Below are positions 1-8,599 of a stretch of 55,008 nucleotides of DNA, piece by piece (the stretch's first letter is position 1; each line of letters opens with the position of its first letter). The notes under the pieces were generated by a model. The model did no database searches. It worked only from the letters and a program-made list of their open reading frames with translations, and was not told the DNA's origin. The stretch lies in contig JAGBXW010000097.1 of assembly GCA_017629095.1 (NCBI GenBank), forward strand, positions 1-55,008, read 5' to 3'. A program made the position numbers and the translations under genes. This DNA comes from Treponema sp. (GTDB taxonomy: Bacteria; Spirochaetota; Spirochaetia; Treponematales; Treponemataceae).

Positions 1-2
1 AG

Positions 3-92
3 GGTATTTTGACAAAGAATTCTGCGTCTCGTAAAAAGTCACGGATGATGAAACTGTACAATGTTTCATTCGGCAGCGTGGCTGCAAACTAA
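3..92 (+). CDS. rpsT: 30S ribosomal protein S20, C-terminal fragment
   Basis: This open frame enters from the left edge and ends at TAA 90-92. The 29 visible residues begin GILTKNSASRKKSR, which matches the conserved C-terminal end of S20 (G-I-x-x-K-N-x-A-x-R-K-K-S-R-x). S20 binds 16S rRNA in the body of the small ribosomal subunit. The last dozen residues do not follow the usual S20 tail and look lineage-specific. Only the 3' end lies in the window, so the start and full length are unknown. A terminator-like hairpin follows within 11 bases. Confidence 0.8.
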   Translation, partial: GILTKNSASRKKSRMMKLYNVSFGSVAAN

Positions 93-102
93 GGAAACGG
101 AT

Positions 103-146
103 GGGATATTGCAGTAATGCAGTGTCCCTCGTTTTATAATTTTAAT
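103..146 (+). terminator. Rho-independent terminator after rpsT
   Basis: Arms 103-113 (GGGATATTGCA) and 118-128 (TGCAGTGTCCC) pair fully if two U-G wobbles are allowed, closing a GTAA loop. A T-rich tract runs from 129 to about 146. The hairpin separates rpsT from the HU gene. The same T-rich tract contains TATAAT (135-140), which could serve as a -10 for the HU gene, although no -35 sits at standard spacing. Confidence 0.6.
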
Positions 147-174
147 TTCGTAAAAAAAAATTTTGGAAGATAGT

Positions 175-483
175 ATGCAATCAAAAAAGGTAACAAAATA
201 TGATTTAGTTGACGGTATCCGTCAGGAAACTGGTTATGAAAAGCGGATTGTTCAAGATATTTTTGAATCCGCCTTGGAACAGTTGAAAGAATCCCTTATG
301 GATGGGGCTACCATTGAGTTGCGTGGTTTTGGAACCTTTGAGTTGCGTCTCCGTAAAGAGAGGAAAAAGGCCCGAAATCCAAAGACAGGGGATAGTTTAT
401 CTGTACCACCTCACTATATAGTAGCATTCCGTTCAGGACAAGAGTTGAAAAAAGCTGTTTGGAATTTAACTGTAGAGGAGTAG
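175..483 (+). CDS. hup: HU/IHF-family nucleoid DNA-binding protein
   Basis: A 102-residue small basic protein of the HU/IHF family, which dimerises and bends DNA in the nucleoid. The N-terminal half is helical (KKVTKYDLVDGIRQETGYEK). It is followed by the family signature GFGTFELRLRKERKKARNPKTG in shortened form: GFGTFELR, then the ARNPKTG arm whose proline intercalates into DNA. An upstream in-frame TTG exists at 163, but ATG 175 is preferred because GGAAGA (165-170) lies just upstream as a ribosome binding site. The stop is nine bases from lnt, so the gene leads the lnt-bactofilin-avtA operon. HU and IHF cannot be told apart from this sequence alone. Confidence 0.9.
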   Translation: MQSKKVTKYDLVDGIRQETGYEKRIVQDIFESALEQLKESLMDGATIELRGFGTFELRLRKERKKARNPKTGDSLSVPPHYIVAFRSGQELKKAVWNLTVEE

Positions 484-492
484 TACATATCC

Positions 493-2172
493 ATGGTGGA
501 GCGGTGTCATAAAACTGATTCCTATTCTTTGCTTGCTCGATGTGGCATTGCTTTTTCACTTTTAATTCTTGCTATATTATTATTTGCCCTTCCGCAACCA
601 AATCTTTTTAATGTTAATGGTTTTCCTTTTCTAGCTTATTTTTCTCTTATTCCTGTTTTTCTTTTGGTTCGTTTTGTTTCTTGGAAAACAGTTTGGCTTT
701 GGGGGATTGCCTACGGTGTAGGTGCATACTGCCTCTTTACCTATTGGTTGGCAACCTTTCATCCTCTAGGAATCTTTGTTATTTCGTTTATGTATGGCAT
801 ATATCTCATGCTGGCCTTTCCCTTGCTCAAGGCGGTAGCAAGTCTTTTTCCAAAATGGGGTTGGCTTGTTCAAGGGTTAGTATGGTGTGCCTATGATTAT
901 GTGAAAACCTTAGGATTTTCCGGTTTTCATTACGGTGTTTTGGCTTATTCTCATTGGAAAATTCTGCCCTTAATTCAAATTGTAGATACGGTGGGGCTTT
1001 GGGGGCTTAATGCACTCATAACCTTTACTTCAGCTTGGTTCACTGGTGTTATTGTAGATGCCTATGGCATAAGTCAGGAAGAAGCAGGTGGATTGAAATC
1101 TTTGATAAAAAAACTCCCTCAAGCTTGCAAAAAGCACTTGGTTTCTGGTTGTTGCTGGCTAGTGGTTGTTATTGGTGTGTTGATTTATGGGTTTGTTTCT
1201 CCCATAGACTACACAGAACATCCTCAGGTGGAAGTGGCTCTCATTCAACAGAATTCTGACCCTTGGGTAGGTGGAATTTCTGCCTATCAGCGGGATTTAA
1301 AAACACTGAAGCGTCTTTCTGATGAGGCTTTAGCAGAACATCCCCAGGTGGATTTTGTGGTATGGCCAGAAACAGCCTTTGTGCCCAGAATACTTTGGCA
1401 TTATCAGCATCGATATGAGCGGGATAAGTTTCAGTTGGTAGACGACCTTCTTCAGTATATTGATAGAGCTGCTGTTCCCTTTGTGATTGGAAATGACCAC
1501 GGTGTTGATAGCTTGGGGAATAGTGTGATTGATTATAACGCGGTCTTATTCTTTAATCCAGGAAAAAATACTTTGCCTCCTGCACCGGGGGTATATGGTA
1601 AGATGAAGCTTGTGCCTTTTACCGAGTATTTTCCCTTTGACAAGCAATTTCCCAAATTATACGAAATGTTGTTGAATGGTGATACACACATGTGGGAGCC
1701 TGGAAATGAGCCAGTGGTTTTTGAAGTGGAAGGAAATGATGGTGCAACAAAAATCAATTTTAGTACACCAATCTGCTTTGAAGATACCTTTGGCTTTGTG
1801 GGACGGCGTTTTGTTAATGCTGGAGCCCAGGCCTTCGTAAATCTTTCCAATGATGCTTGGTCAAAGAGTTTGGCTTGTCAGTATCAGCACCTATCCATGG
1901 CAGTTTTTCGATCCGTGGAAAATCGAGTGCCAACAGTGCGTGCTACTACTACTGGTCAAACATGTATCATCGATCCGAACGGTAAAATTTTAGCTATGGC
2001 GGAACCCTTCATCGAAACCTATTTAGTAGGTTCCATTCCGGTTATGGATAAAAGTGTAAAAACAATATATACTCGTCTGGGAGATTACGTAGGCGTGATT
2101 TTTGCAGTGGCCAGTGGACTATTACTAGTGGTTGGTCTTGTGGTTCGGTGTATCTCCAGAAAAAGAAATTAA
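493..2172 (+). CDS. lnt: Apolipoprotein N-acyltransferase
   Basis: Lnt transfers the third acyl chain from phospholipid to the N-terminal cysteine of lipoproteins in the inner membrane. The N-terminal half (to about residue 250) is a run of hydrophobic segments. The C-terminal half is the nitrilase-type catalytic domain. The Glu-Lys-Cys triad is visible as E293 in VWPETAF, K370 in YGKMKLVPF and C428 in PICFEDTFG. A last hydrophobic segment lies near the C-terminus, followed by CISRKRN. The length of 559 residues is slightly above the usual 510-530. ATG 493 is nine bases after the HU stop; no strong ribosome binding site is seen. The presence of Lnt fits a diderm that makes many triacylated lipoproteins. 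Confidence 0.95.
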   Translation: MVERCHKTDSYSLLARCGIAFSLLILAILLFALPQPNLFNVNGFPFLAYFSLIPVFLLVRFVSWKTVWLWGIAYGVGAYCLFTYWLATFHPLGIFVISFMYGIYLMLAFPLLKAVASLFPKWGWLVQGLVWCAYDYVKTLGFSGFHYGVLAYSHWKILPLIQIVDTVGLWGLNALITFTSAWFTGVIVDAYGISQEEAGGLKSLIKKLPQACKKHLVSGCCWLVVVIGVLIYGFVSPIDYTEHPQVEVALIQQNSDPWVGGISAYQRDLKTLKRLSDEALAEHPQVDFVVWPETAFVPRILWHYQHRYERDKFQLVDDLLQYIDRAAVPFVIGNDHGVDSLGNSVIDYNAVLFFNPGKNTLPPAPGVYGKMKLVPFTEYFPFDKQFPKLYEMLLNGDTHMWEPGNEPVVFEVEGNDGATKINFSTPICFEDTFGFVGRRFVNAGAQAFVNLSNDAWSKSLACQYQHLSMAVFRSVENRVPTVRATTTGQTCIIDPNGKILAMAEPFIETYLVGSIPVMDKSVKTIYTRLGDYVGVIFAVASGLLLVVGLVVRCISRKRN

Positions 2173-2183
2173 GAGAGGGCTCG

Positions 2184-2597
2184 ATGTACTCATTTAATAT
2201 GAAAGAAGGTAATGTTACCGTTCTTGGTCAAAAAACTGAATTTATTGGGGAGTTGGAATTTACCGACAATCTTGTAATCACTGGAAAATTTGATGGAAAG
2301 ATTGAATCTTCTGGTAATTTGAAGATTGATAAGACAGCTCATTGTCAGGTTTCAAAGATTGCTGCAGATTCAATTTTGGTGTCAGGAGATGTGGAAGGCG
2401 ATTTGTATGCAAACTCTAAGATAGAAATCACTTCGGGCAGTCGTGTAGTGGGAGATATTTCCACACTTCGTTTGAGAATTGATGATAATGTGGATTTTCA
2501 TGGTCAGGTGACAATGCTTGAGGCTACTCCTGATGTAGATATTTTTTCATTAATAGCAGCTGAATACAAGAAGGCCTGCACAACATTTAGCGAGTAA
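2184..2597 (+). CDS. Bactofilin (polymer-forming cytoskeletal protein)
   Basis: This 137-residue bactofilin has a core of repeated hydrophobic-glycine rungs (VITGKFDGKIESSGNLKI, then ILVSGDVEGDLYANSKIEI, then VVGDISTLRLRI) typical of the right-handed beta-helix. Bactofilins assemble into filaments that act as cytoskeletal or wall-associated scaffolds. An earlier in-frame start at 2148 would overlap lnt. ATG 2184 is chosen because GAGAGGG lies just upstream. The gene is 11 bases after lnt and 6 bases before avtA. The partner or cell-shape role in this organism cannot be read from the sequence. Confidence 0.88.
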   Translation: MYSFNMKEGNVTVLGQKTEFIGELEFTDNLVITGKFDGKIESSGNLKIDKTAHCQVSKIAADSILVSGDVEGDLYANSKIEITSGSRVVGDISTLRLRIDDNVDFHGQVTMLEATPDVDIFSLIAAEYKKACTTFSE

Positions 2598-2603
2598 ATA
2601 AGA

Positions 2604-3896
2604 ATGAAATATTCATTTTCAGATTTTGGTAAAAAACTTACTGGTCATTCCGGTATTTTGCAATTGATGGATGATTTGGGCCGTCCTCTGCCTGAAGGAG
2701 TAACACCCTATCGTTTGGGGGGTGGCAATCCTGCCCGTGTTCCTGAGGCTGAGGCCATGTTCCGACGGGAAATGGAGCGGATTATGGCAGAGGAGGGGGG
2801 CTTTGAAAAGCTGATTTCCTTGTATGATCCGCCTCAGGGAAGAATTGGCTTTATTAACGCAATGGCGAAGTTCCTTTCTGAAACATATGGTTGGAAGGTA
2901 GGGCCTGAAAATATTGCTATTACCAACGGGAGCCAGTCTGCTTTCTTCTATCTTTTTAATCTTTTTTCAGGAACCTTTACGGGCACTGATAGGGTGGAGC
3001 ATAAGAAAAAGATTCTTTTTCCTTTGGTGCCAGAATATGTAGGATATGCCGACCAAGGATTGGAACCAGATTTGATGGTTTCTATTCCTGCTCGCTGTGA
3101 ATATTATGATGATAGGAGCTTTAAGTATTTTATTGACTTTGAGCTTTTGGAGTCCTATCTTGCAAACCATGATGATGTGGGGGCAATGTGTGTCTCCCGT
3201 CCCACCAATCCTACTGGAAACGTGTTGACGGATACAGAAATTCATCATCTGGCAGCTGTGGCCACTAAGTATGATATTCCTCTCTTTGTGGATAATGCTT
3301 ATGGCTTGCCCTTCCCAGACATTGTATTTATTGATGAGGCTGCTCCTTACTGGGATGAGTCGGTGGTGCTTTCCATGAGTTTGTCAAAGATTGGTTTGCC
3401 TTCTTTGAGAACAGGTATTATCGTGGCTACACCAGAAATAGCTTCTGCCATGGCAAATGTAAATGCCATTGCTGCCTTGGCATCTGGTTCCGGTGGACAG
3501 GCCATTGCTCAAAACTGCATTGCTTCTGGTGAGATTGTAGAGGTGGCTAAAAACTACGTGCAGCCCTTCTATCAAAAAAAATCTCAGCAGGCTGTGGCTT
3601 GGATTAGGGAATTTTTTGACGGCGGAGATTTTTGGATTCACCGCAGTGAAGGAGCGATTTTCCTGTGGCTGTATCTTCGGGACTTAAAGATTACCACTTT
3701 GGAGCTGTACCGCAAGCTGAAGGAGCGGGGAGTGGTAACTGTGCCTGGGGAGTATTTCTTCTTTGGTGTTGAAGAGCCTGCTGTTACCTGTCATGGTCAT
3801 TATGATAAGTGTTTGAGAGTCAACTATTCTGGGCCAGAAGATGAGGTGAGAGAAGGTTTAAGACTGTTAGCTGAGATTTACAAAGAAAATAGATAA
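2604..3896 (+). CDS. avtA: Valine--pyruvate aminotransferase-like PLP enzyme
   Basis: A 430-residue fold-type I aminotransferase. It resembles AvtA along its length: an N-terminal GKKLTGHSGILQLMDDLG segment, a GGGNPARVPE motif, ITNGSQSAFFYLFNLFSG, and the PLP-lysine region SMSLSKIGLPSLRTG. C-terminal RVNY carries the carboxylate-binding arginine. AvtA interconverts alanine/pyruvate with valine/2-ketoisovalerate. Some spirochete copies are annotated as generic aspartate or aromatic aminotransferases, so the substrate is uncertain. It is the last gene of the HU-lnt-bactofilin operon, six bases after the bactofilin stop, and is followed by a terminator hairpin at 3937. Confidence 0.88.
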   Translation: MKYSFSDFGKKLTGHSGILQLMDDLGRPLPEGVTPYRLGGGNPARVPEAEAMFRREMERIMAEEGGFEKLISLYDPPQGRIGFINAMAKFLSETYGWKVGPENIAITNGSQSAFFYLFNLFSGTFTGTDRVEHKKKILFPLVPEYVGYADQGLEPDLMVSIPARCEYYDDRSFKYFIDFELLESYLANHDDVGAMCVSRPTNPTGNVLTDTEIHHLAAVATKYDIPLFVDNAYGLPFPDIVFIDEAAPYWDESVVLSMSLSKIGLPSLRTGIIVATPEIASAMANVNAIAALASGSGGQAIAQNCIASGEIVEVAKNYVQPFYQKKSQQAVAWIREFFDGGDFWIHRSEGAIFLWLYLRDLKITTLELYRKLKERGVVTVPGEYFFFGVEEPAVTCHGHYDKCLRVNYSGPEDEVREGLRLLAEIYKENR

Positions 3897-3936
3897 TCCT
3901 TTGTACTGGAGCTATTTTATATAACTCAACAAGAGG

Positions 3937-3972
3937 GGCTGCTGAATGGACTTTTAGCGGCCTTTATTTTTT
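3937..3972 (+). terminator. Rho-independent terminator between avtA and the ABC importer
   Basis: Arms 3937-3946 (GGCTGCTGAA) and 3953-3962 pair with wobbles around a short loop. TTTATTTTTT follows directly. It ends the avtA transcript. Because the importer's ribosome binding site is only about 10 bases further, it could also act as an attenuator for the importer, but no riboswitch aptamer was recognised upstream. Confidence 0.6.
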
Positions 3973-3988
3973 GTATTTTGGAGATTTT

Positions 3989-5038
3989 ATGAATAAACAT
4001 AATCGAGTTTGTATGGTGAGTGCTGTCTTTCTGTTGATGGCGACGGTAGTTTTTGCTGGTGGAAAGAAGGAGCGGGGCGATGTTCCTTCCCCAGAAACCC
4101 CTTCTGCTGGAAATCGTACCATCAATGTTGCTGCCTTGAATGGTCCTAGCGGCATTCCTATGGCCTATTTGTTTGAGAATAAGCCACAAGTTTCTGGAGC
4201 TGATTTTCAGTTTCATGTGGTGGCTGGAGCAGATGTCCTTTTGCCCAAACTTTTAAAGGGTGAAATTGACGTGGGAATCCTTCCTCCCAATGTGGCTGCA
4301 AAGGTATTCACCAAAAATAATGGTGCCCTTGTGGTGGCTGCAGTTATGGGGCAGGGAATGTTGAACCTGATTACAAAGGATGAGTCTATTGTTTCCTTGG
4401 CTGACTTAAAGGGAAAGACTGTGAATGTGGCAGGACAGGGTGCAACACCTGAGTACATGTTCCGCTATTTGCTTAAAGCAAACGGAATTACCATTGGTGC
4501 TGATGGTGCTGCTCCAGATGCTAACTCAGTTGCCTTGGATTTTTCTGTGCCTGCAGCTGAAATTGCAGCGGCTCTTTTGTCTGATAAAATTCAGTATGCC
4601 GTTGTTCCAGAGCCTTTTGCCACGGTGGCTACCACCAAGGATGATTCTGTTCGTAGGGCAATTAACTTACAGGAAGAATATGCTACCTTGAATGAGGTCA
4701 CTGGAAAGGAGTGGGAAAACTATCCTATGACAGTGCTGGTTGTACGGAAATCATTGACAGAAACCTCTCCTGAGATTTTGAGAGGTTTGCTGGAAAGTGT
4801 AAGAAATGCAGTGGATTGGACAGTATCAAATCCTTCCGAGGCAGGAACTTTAGTGCAGAGCCATACCTTGGGCTTGCAAGCTGCCATTGCTTCAAAGGTG
4901 ATTCCCAACGGAGCCTATGTGTTCATCCCTGCCCAAGAGGCTCGTCCTCAACTGGAAGAATTGTTTTCCATCTTCTTGGATTTTGCTCCAGAGGCTATCG
5001 GTGGGGCTCTTCCTGGTGACAGCTTTTATTTTGAATAA
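3989..5038 (+). CDS. ABC importer periplasmic binding protein, NitT/TauT (NMT1-like) type
   Basis: A 349-residue exported substrate-binding protein. The N-terminus is a signal peptide (basic MNKHNR, a hydrophobic core ending VVFA), followed by GGKKERGD. The mature part shows the NMT1/THI5-like plan: INVAALNGPSGIPMAYL at the front, GEIDVGILPPNVAAKV, LADLKGKTVNVAGQGATPEYMFRY cut here to LKGKTVNVAGQG, and YAVVPEPFATVA. ATG 3989 is preferred over TTG 3971 because GGAG (3980-3983) is well placed. The stop overlaps the permease start. The family imports sulfonates, nitrate, thiamine precursors or other small ligands; the ligand here cannot be assigned. Confidence 0.85.
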   Translation: MNKHNRVCMVSAVFLLMATVVFAGGKKERGDVPSPETPSAGNRTINVAALNGPSGIPMAYLFENKPQVSGADFQFHVVAGADVLLPKLLKGEIDVGILPPNVAAKVFTKNNGALVVAAVMGQGMLNLITKDESIVSLADLKGKTVNVAGQGATPEYMFRYLLKANGITIGADGAAPDANSVALDFSVPAAEIAAALLSDKIQYAVVPEPFATVATTKDDSVRRAINLQEEYATLNEVTGKEWENYPMTVLVVRKSLTETSPEILRGLLESVRNAVDWTVSNPSEAGTLVQSHTLGLQAAIASKVIPNGAYVFIPAQEARPQLEELFSIFLDFAPEAIGGALPGDSFYFE

Positions 5039-5811
5039 TGGGTAAAAAACTTTTGCATCGGCGGTATGTGGCTACGCTTTTGTCTGTGGGAATCATTTTT
5101 ATGGTTTGGCAGATTTTAGCCATAGTGATAAATTCTCCCCTCATCTTGCCATTGCCTAGGGAAACGCTGGAAGTCTTGGTGCAAGACATAGGAAAGCCCT
5201 TGTTTTGGCAACATGTGGGAGCTACCGTCTGCAGAAGTTTGGCAGCCTTTGGAATTGCTGTGGTGCTAGGGACTCTCTTGGGGGCTGCTGCTGGAGCACA
5301 GGAGAGTTTTCGTAATCTCCTTGACTTTCCCTTGGCAATTTTGCGGGCAACTCCCGTGGTGTCCTTCATTCTTTTAGCTTTGTTTTGGTTTGGAACTTCC
5401 CTTGTTCCTGTTTTTGTTGCGGTAGTCATGAGTCTTCCAGTGATGATTAGTTCAATAGAAACGGGAATAAAGAATACCAACAAGGAGTTGATTGCCTGCT
5501 GCCGAGTCTATGGATTTTCCAGAGGAAAAATGCTTCGTCATCTGTATTTTCCTTCCTGCAAGCCATATTTTTTTTCAGGTAGTCTGGCAGTCTTTGGATT
5601 GAGCTGGAAGGTAGTGGCGGCAGCGGAGGTGATTAGTCTTCCCCATCGTTCGGCAGGAACCTTGTTGCAAAGTGCAAAGGTGCATTTAGAGACAGCTCAA
5701 GTTTTTGCCATTACCTTGGTGCTGGTTATTTTGAGCTTTGTTTTGGAAAGATTTTTTTCCTTTGTTTTACGGAAGCGAGGACTTTTAACGGGAGGAAAGG
5801 CCACAAAATGA
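5038..5811 (+). CDS. ABC importer permease, SsuC/TauC type
   Basis: This 257-residue inner-membrane protein has about six hydrophobic segments and the binding-protein-dependent transport fold. The EAA-like loop that docks the ATPase is visible near residues 150-170 (ELIACCRVYGFSRGKMLRHL). It starts one base before the end of the binding-protein gene and overlaps the ATPase gene by four bases, so the three genes are translationally coupled. It forms the translocation channel for the ligand delivered by the preceding protein. Confidence 0.88.
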   Translation: MGKKLLHRRYVATLLSVGIIFMVWQILAIVINSPLILPLPRETLEVLVQDIGKPLFWQHVGATVCRSLAAFGIAVVLGTLLGAAAGAQESFRNLLDFPLAILRATPVVSFILLALFWFGTSLVPVFVAVVMSLPVMISSIETGIKNTNKELIACCRVYGFSRGKMLRHLYFPSCKPYFFSGSLAVFGLSWKVVAAAEVISLPHRSAGTLLQSAKVHLETAQVFAITLVLVILSFVLERFFSFVLRKRGLLTGGKATK

Positions 5812-6551
5812 AAGAAAGTCAACAGGGATTACAAAATATTACGATACATAACTTGTGGCTCAAACGTGGTGATTCCCAACTGTTTCAAGATTTTTCTTAT
5901 AGCTTTGAATCACAAAAGGTAACAGCCTTAATGGCTTCTTCCGGCCTTGGAAAAACAAGCCTGTTAGATTGTATTGCAGGATTGCTACAACCTGACCAAG
6001 GATGGATACAGTGTGATGGTTCGGTATCCTACCTTTTTCAAGAACCAAGACTGTTGCCCTGGTATTCCCTGAAAAAAAATGTGATGCTGCCAGTGGAAGC
6101 TCTGTTGGGAGAACAAATGGCACAAGAACGGAGCCAAAACTTTTTGAAAGCAGTTCATTTAGAAGAAAAGGCAGACTTCTTGCCAGCTCAGTGTTCTGGG
6201 GGCCAACGACAGCGATGTGCCATTGCCAGAGCCTTTGCCTTTCCTTCCACCGTCTTGCTGATGGATGAAGCATTTCAGTCTCAAGATATTAAGCTTAAAC
6301 TTCAGTTAATGGAGTTGACAGAAAAATTACTAGAACAAGAGGGAAGAACTGCCGTGCTAGTTACCCACGATGTGTCGGAAGCCTTGGCCTTAGCTCATCA
6401 TGTGGTAGTGCTTGCAGGCAGTCCTCTGCAGGTGGTAGGTGAGTTTGAGGGTGCTTCCAAAAGCCAGCCCATGAGCCAGCGATACATTCACCGTGATGCC
6501 AATGCAACAAAAAATCGGGAAGCAATCCTCAAACTTCTGTGTGAGTCTTGA
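5808..6551 (+). CDS. ABC importer ATPase, SsuB/TauB type
   Basis: A 247-residue ATPase that should power the permease encoded upstream. The Walker A region is ASSGLGKTS, so the usual first glycine of GxxxxGK[ST] is alanine. The Q-loop reads LFQEPRLLPW, typical of SsuB/TauB. The signature is CSGGQRQR rather than LSGGQ, Walker B is VLLMDEAF, and the switch histidine is in VTHD. All catalytic residues are therefore present despite the unusual first Walker A residue. The ATGA overlap with the permease gene indicates coupling. The gene converges on the mutase gene, with only eight bases between the two stops. Confidence 0.88.
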   Translation: MKESQQGLQNITIHNLWLKRGDSQLFQDFSYSFESQKVTALMASSGLGKTSLLDCIAGLLQPDQGWIQCDGSVSYLFQEPRLLPWYSLKKNVMLPVEALLGEQMAQERSQNFLKAVHLEEKADFLPAQCSGGQRQRCAIARAFAFPSTVLLMDEAFQSQDIKLKLQLMELTEKLLEQEGRTAVLVTHDVSEALALAHHVVVLAGSPLQVVGEFEGASKSQPMSQRYIHRDANATKNREAILKLLCES

Positions 6552-6583
6552 AAACGGCTTTATGAATCAGCCTTTTCCAAAAG
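6551..6583 (+). terminator. Possible short terminator at the importer/mutase convergence
   Basis: AAAACGGCT and AGCCTTTT flank TTATGAATC, giving a short stem with a bulged C and a T-run on one side. It overlaps the last codons of the mutase gene and could stop transcripts from either side. The stem is weak, so this is tentative. Confidence 0.3.
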
Positions 6584-8461
6584 CTCTGTTTCCCAGGCAA
6601 GTAAGGTTTCTTCCATCTTCTTGTTGTTTCCTCGTACATCACAGAGAATGCGGAACACTGGTTCAGTGCCACTTCCCCGCATCCAGATAAAAGCCACCGC
6701 TTTTCCTGCTCCGTTTTTAAACAAGATTTTAAGCCCTCCTTTACCAGAAATACTGTAATCAGAAAGGTTCCTTGTTTCTGTGGTACCCTTGTTGCAGATA
6801 GCTTCGTAGGACTCAATACCGTAATTCCGTGCCAGTTGGTCTTTCTTTTCCTGCCAACTTGCTTCAAATTCTTTCTGGAAACGAGCTTTTAACACACCGT
6901 GGTCTGTTGATTTGATTTTCAGCAGGGCTCGACTTTCTGAAACACCAGTGGTGGTGTATACAGGCAATGTGGCAATGATATCTGCCAGGGTAAAATCTGC
7001 CTTGTAGGACATTTCTTGACCAGACTTGCAACACCAGCGATGGAACAGGCCCTGCTTGACAGAACCATCTGCCAAGGTGGTGTCTTGAATTGCAAGAAGC
7101 TTCACCAGTGCAAAGATGGTGTTGATGGGGTCACGAACAGCTGCTGGGTGGGTAATGTTTCCACCGTTGGAGCCTTCTCCCAAGATGGGAACGGTATAGC
7201 CCTTTTGCCGTGCTTCACGAGCTAGATTAACTACATTTGCCTCTCCCACCTCTGCTCGGAAAACTGTGGCATCAAAGGCGGTGGCAATTTCTTCAATTCG
7301 CATGGAGGTGGGGTCGTTTACAGAAACGCCTGCTTTTGTATTTTCTCCTGTTGACTCGTTTTTGTAGTCAAGATAGGCCAATTCGGCCAAAACAGAAAGG
7401 GCAAACACCTCCTGGGCCTCTAGCACCTGGCTTTTTCCACTTGCATCATCCCAGTACACGATGTTTCCCCGATCCCCGTCGCAGTCTGGCATATAGCCTA
7501 ATGAGATGGATGGATTGGAGGACTTTTGTTCCTCCATGAAGCGGGCGCAGTGAACAAGATTTTCTGGTTCAGGAATGATGGCATGGACAATTTCTCGTGG
7601 CTTATTGTTGATGGCATCAAAACCAATATCACACTCTGGAAGAAAGGTCTTGTCTATGGAAAGACTTCTGGCAGAACCGTTCATGTCGCAAACTACGGTT
7701 AAAGGTTTTTTCTTTGTGGTTTGGGCAATCAGATCAAAGAAGTCTTTTTGCTGCTGCTGGTGATCTGTTCCTGAAACTACAAGACGGGTAAAGTCACGGT
7801 AGCTGGCTACAGCACGAGCCTTGCAGCTGGCACTTTCCGCAAAGATTTTCTGGATAGCTTCTTCTGGACAGGTAGCCACCAGTTGGGCTGCCAGGGAAAT
7901 GGACTCGCTCTTGCTACAAAGCTGGGTAAAAGCTGCGGTAAGCTTAGAGGTTTCTTCTCCAGGAAGGACGCCGCCATCGTTCAGGCCGAATTTAATGCCG
8001 TTGTGTCCTACAGGATTGTGGCTGGCAGAAATGTACACAAAGCCGTCAAGCTGGCGACTATAGGCCATGATTTCTGGAGCGGCAGTGATAAAAAGATATT
8101 CCACCTGAATGCCACGGCCAGCCAAAACGCGAGCAATAATGTCTCCAATCTGAGTACCAGTGGGGCGGGCATCAAGTCCCAAGGCAATCTTGCAGCTGGG
8201 GCCACAGCGCTGGATGATGTAGTCTGCAAAGACCTGGGCAATGAGGGCAGAAAGCACACCATTTGTAGCTCCAATTTCTGCTGTGGCATCTTCCTCATCT
8301 CCAGAAAGGGCAAAGACCTTTCGCCATCCTGAGGCAGAAAGAATCATTGTGCTAAATTCCTTCTGTACATCTGTCAATGTAGGTAACTGGCTCTGGTCTG
8401 ATAGGGGAATGATGTTGGGATCTCCCAACTGAAAACCTGTCTGAACGTCATACATCATCAT
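6560..8461 (-). CDS. Phosphohexomutase (phosphoglucomutase/phosphomannomutase family)
   Basis: A 633-residue alpha-D-phosphohexomutase, which moves the phosphate between C1 and C6 of a hexose. The active-site serine loop is YISASHNPVGHNGIKFG. The Mg-binding loop is DCDGDRG, and the sugar-binding loop is GEGSNGGN in place of the common GE-S/G-G-H form. The C-terminal phosphate-binding loop is RGSGTEPVFR. It is longer than classic PMM/PGM (450-550 residues), with extra sequence between domains. ATG 8461 is followed by two more ATGs; GGAGG six bases upstream supports 8461. It is transcribed alone from a promoter at 8485-8513. Glucose versus mannose specificity is not decided. Confidence 0.9.
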   Translation of the reverse strand: MMMYDVQTGFQLGDPNIIPLSDQSQLPTLTDVQKEFSTMILSASGWRKVFALSGDEEDATAEIGATNGVLSALIAQVFADYIIQRCGPSCKIALGLDARPTGTQIGDIIARVLAGRGIQVEYLFITAAPEIMAYSRQLDGFVYISASHNPVGHNGIKFGLNDGGVLPGEETSKLTAAFTQLCSKSESISLAAQLVATCPEEAIQKIFAESASCKARAVASYRDFTRLVVSGTDHQQQQKDFFDLIAQTTKKKPLTVVCDMNGSARSLSIDKTFLPECDIGFDAINNKPREIVHAIIPEPENLVHCARFMEEQKSSNPSISLGYMPDCDGDRGNIVYWDDASGKSQVLEAQEVFALSVLAELAYLDYKNESTGENTKAGVSVNDPTSMRIEEIATAFDATVFRAEVGEANVVNLAREARQKGYTVPILGEGSNGGNITHPAAVRDPINTIFALVKLLAIQDTTLADGSVKQGLFHRWCCKSGQEMSYKADFTLADIIATLPVYTTTGVSESRALLKIKSTDHGVLKARFQKEFEASWQEKKDQLARNYGIESYEAICNKGTTETRNLSDYSISGKGGLKILFKNGAGKAVAFIWMRGSGTEPVFRILCDVRGNNKKMEETLLAWETELLEKADS

Positions 8462-8484
8462 AGTGAACCTCCAAAAGATAGTGC

Positions 8485-8513
8485 ATTGTACATCATGGTA
8501 GCCAATGAATCAA
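8485..8513 (-). promoter_or_regulatory. Housekeeping promoter of the phosphohexomutase gene
   Basis: On the minus strand, TTGATT (8513-8508) and TACAAT (8490-8485) are separated by 17 bases. A leader of roughly 20 bases with GGAGG leads to ATG 8461. Confidence 0.6.
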
Positions 8514-8599
8514 GGAAGGAGAACTGTCTTCGGGAGGATTTGCTTTAATCGTTTTTTTTCAAAAAAATCGTAATTTTTTTTTATTTTCTTGTAACCATC

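Noticed and set aside
1533..1850. Long antisense open frames inside lnt, pgm, rpsA and other genes
   Set aside because: They lie opposite well-supported genes, lack ribosome binding sites and show no family features; they arise from codon bias on the other strand.
3897..3990. Possible TPP or other riboswitch before the ABC importer
   Set aside because: An AAGAGGGGCTGCTGA stretch looked suggestive, but the rest of the TPP aptamer (the CTGAGA and ACCTGATCTGG cores) is absent. The region is explained by a terminator hairpin.
8495..8548. Seventeen-codon ORF starting ATG GTA GCC in the mutase/flgN gap
   Set aside because: It has no ribosome binding site, lies within the minus-strand mutase promoter, and has no recognisable sequence.
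8530..8580. A/T-rich hairpin (T-run, A-run, T-run)
   Set aside because: Simple low-complexity A/T tracts pair by chance; there is no GC stem, so it was not called a terminator.
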